The position numbers and the translations under genes are program-made. A stretch of 64,000 nucleotides of DNA from Okapia johnstoni (taxonomy: Eukaryota; Chordata; Mammalia; Artiodactyla; Giraffidae): contig CM044306.1 in the NCBI GenBank assembly GCA_024291935.2, positions 4,660,501 to 4,724,500 of the forward strand, read 5' to 3'. The notes beneath the pieces were generated by a model. It searched no databases. It was not told the origin of the DNA and worked only from the letters and a program-made list of their open reading frames with translations. How positions within the stretch are numbered: the stretch's first letter is position 1; each line of letters starts with the position of its first letter. This document shows positions 63,116 to 64,000 of this stretch, piece after piece.

Positions 63116-63843
63116 AAAGGGGGAAAAAAGAGAAGAAAGCACATAATTTCAACAGACAGGAAGGCCCGTTCAGGGCCAAACAACAGCCCCATCCGAAACC
63201 TGATGACAAGGGCGTGAGTCAGCGGCACCCACTGAAGAAGTAACGCTCCCCGCGCTTGAGCGGAAGCCCCGCACAACAGCGGAGGCAGAGCCCCCAGGCC
63301 CCAGCACCGGGGGGTGTGCCGTGTGTCGAGACCGGCCATAGCAGGTGTGAGAGGGGGCAGCCTCCAGACACCACGTGGGGAAGGGTGCTCACAGGGGAAC
63401 AGGTCAGTGAGGGGCCCGACTCCGGCATCGCAGCGCGTTTTCTGTCCTCTGCGCTGATGGCACCCTCTTCATTCAACTGAGCACCATGTCCTCAGTGTCC
63501 CAGTTCCCGCCCAGTCATGGATGAAGGCAGACTTTGAAGACAGCAGTATTTTACTTCACTCCATGCCAAACAAGCTTCATGTATTTCTTATTAACTCTGC
63601 ACGTGCATCAGGACTTGGGCCCACCAAGAACAACAACACAGGATGGGTGGTTGACCTGGAAACTCAAGTCAAGGAAGAGTTCGTTGGGGCAAAGGGTGTG
63701 TGAGAAGGAGGATGGCTTTGTGCCGGGCTGTGAAAGCAGGTCACCTGTCACCAAGGTGGGAAACAGGCCTGTCACCTGGAAGATAAGAGCCAGCATGCCG
63801 ATTTCACCTTTCAGTAGACTTTGGCAAACAGCCCTCCATCACC
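63116..63843. other. Unassigned non-coding stretch
   Basis: About 0.73 kb with no repeat recognised. It leads into the terminal satellite. Confidence 0.5.
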
Positions 63844-64000
63844 CCCTGTGCAGAGGAGACTGCAGGCTCTAGAGGAGGGTGTGTGTGTGGTGTGTGTGTG
63901 TGTGTGTGTGCCTGTGTGTGTGTGCCTGTATGTGTGTGTGTGTGTGTGTGTGCCTGTGCAGAGGAGACTGCAGGCTCTAGAGGAGGGTGTGTGTGTGTGT
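63844..64000. repeat. TG-rich tandem repeat, 109-bp period, runs off window
   Basis: CCTGTGCAGAGGAGACTGCA followed by GGCTCTAGAGGAGGG and a (TG)n run starts at 63844 and again at 63953, a period of 109 bp. The second unit is cut by the window end, so the copy number is unknown. The TG run is broken by GCCTG spacers. Confidence 0.92.

Overview
This is nuclear genomic DNA from a ruminant artiodactyl, most likely a bovid. The evidence is the repeat content. The window holds dozens of Bov-tA/Bov-A SINEs (a tRNA-like head fused to a BovB-derived tail), several 3'-truncated BovB LINEs, many CHR-type tRNA-derived SINEs of cetartiodactyls, and L1 copies with the ruminant-type 3' end. Nothing in the sequence separates cattle, sheep, goat or a related species. 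There are no bacterial or phage genes, no CRISPR array and no operon structure.

No convincing protein-coding gene was found. Every open frame is short, lacks a recognisable host domain, and often runs through a SINE. The only protein homology is to decayed retrotransposon enzymes: the C-terminal end of a BovB reverse transcriptase near 38.73-38.94 kb, and L1 ORF2 pieces near 21.1-21.8, 31.2-31.8 and 41.4-41.7 kb. The window is best read as intergenic or deep intronic DNA.

Layout. 0-20 kb is a mosaic of Bov-tA, CHR, MIR, L2, BovB and old L1 fragments. It also holds a probable ERV LTR (about 5.05-5.44 kb), a mariner-type MITE (13.1 kb), and a 58-bp alternating purine-pyrimidine tract (16.25 kb). 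21.1-23.4 kb is one old L1 broken by three SINEs. 24.9-31.8 kb has MaLR LTR, MIR, BovB and L1 pieces around a repeat-free block at 28.36-29.1 kb. 32-41 kb is repeat-poor, with a 48-bp minisatellite at 36.6 kb. 43.31-43.79 kb is a solo ERV LTR that appears complete. 46.3-50.5 kb is the most repeat-poor part and includes two A/T-rich, homeodomain-site-like patches. 52-64 kb returns to nested retrotransposons (SINEs in L1, SINE in LTR, L1 in L1) and ends inside a tandemly duplicated TG-rich satellite.

The parts do not work together as a pathway. The content of interest is the layered insertion history, which can be ordered by nesting and target-site duplications, plus a few candidate non-coding regulatory sites: CTCF-like motifs, a GATA cluster, and repeat-free islands. 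Repeat boundaries are estimates by eye against remembered family consensus patterns, usually good to about 5-20 bp for SINEs and worse for old elements.
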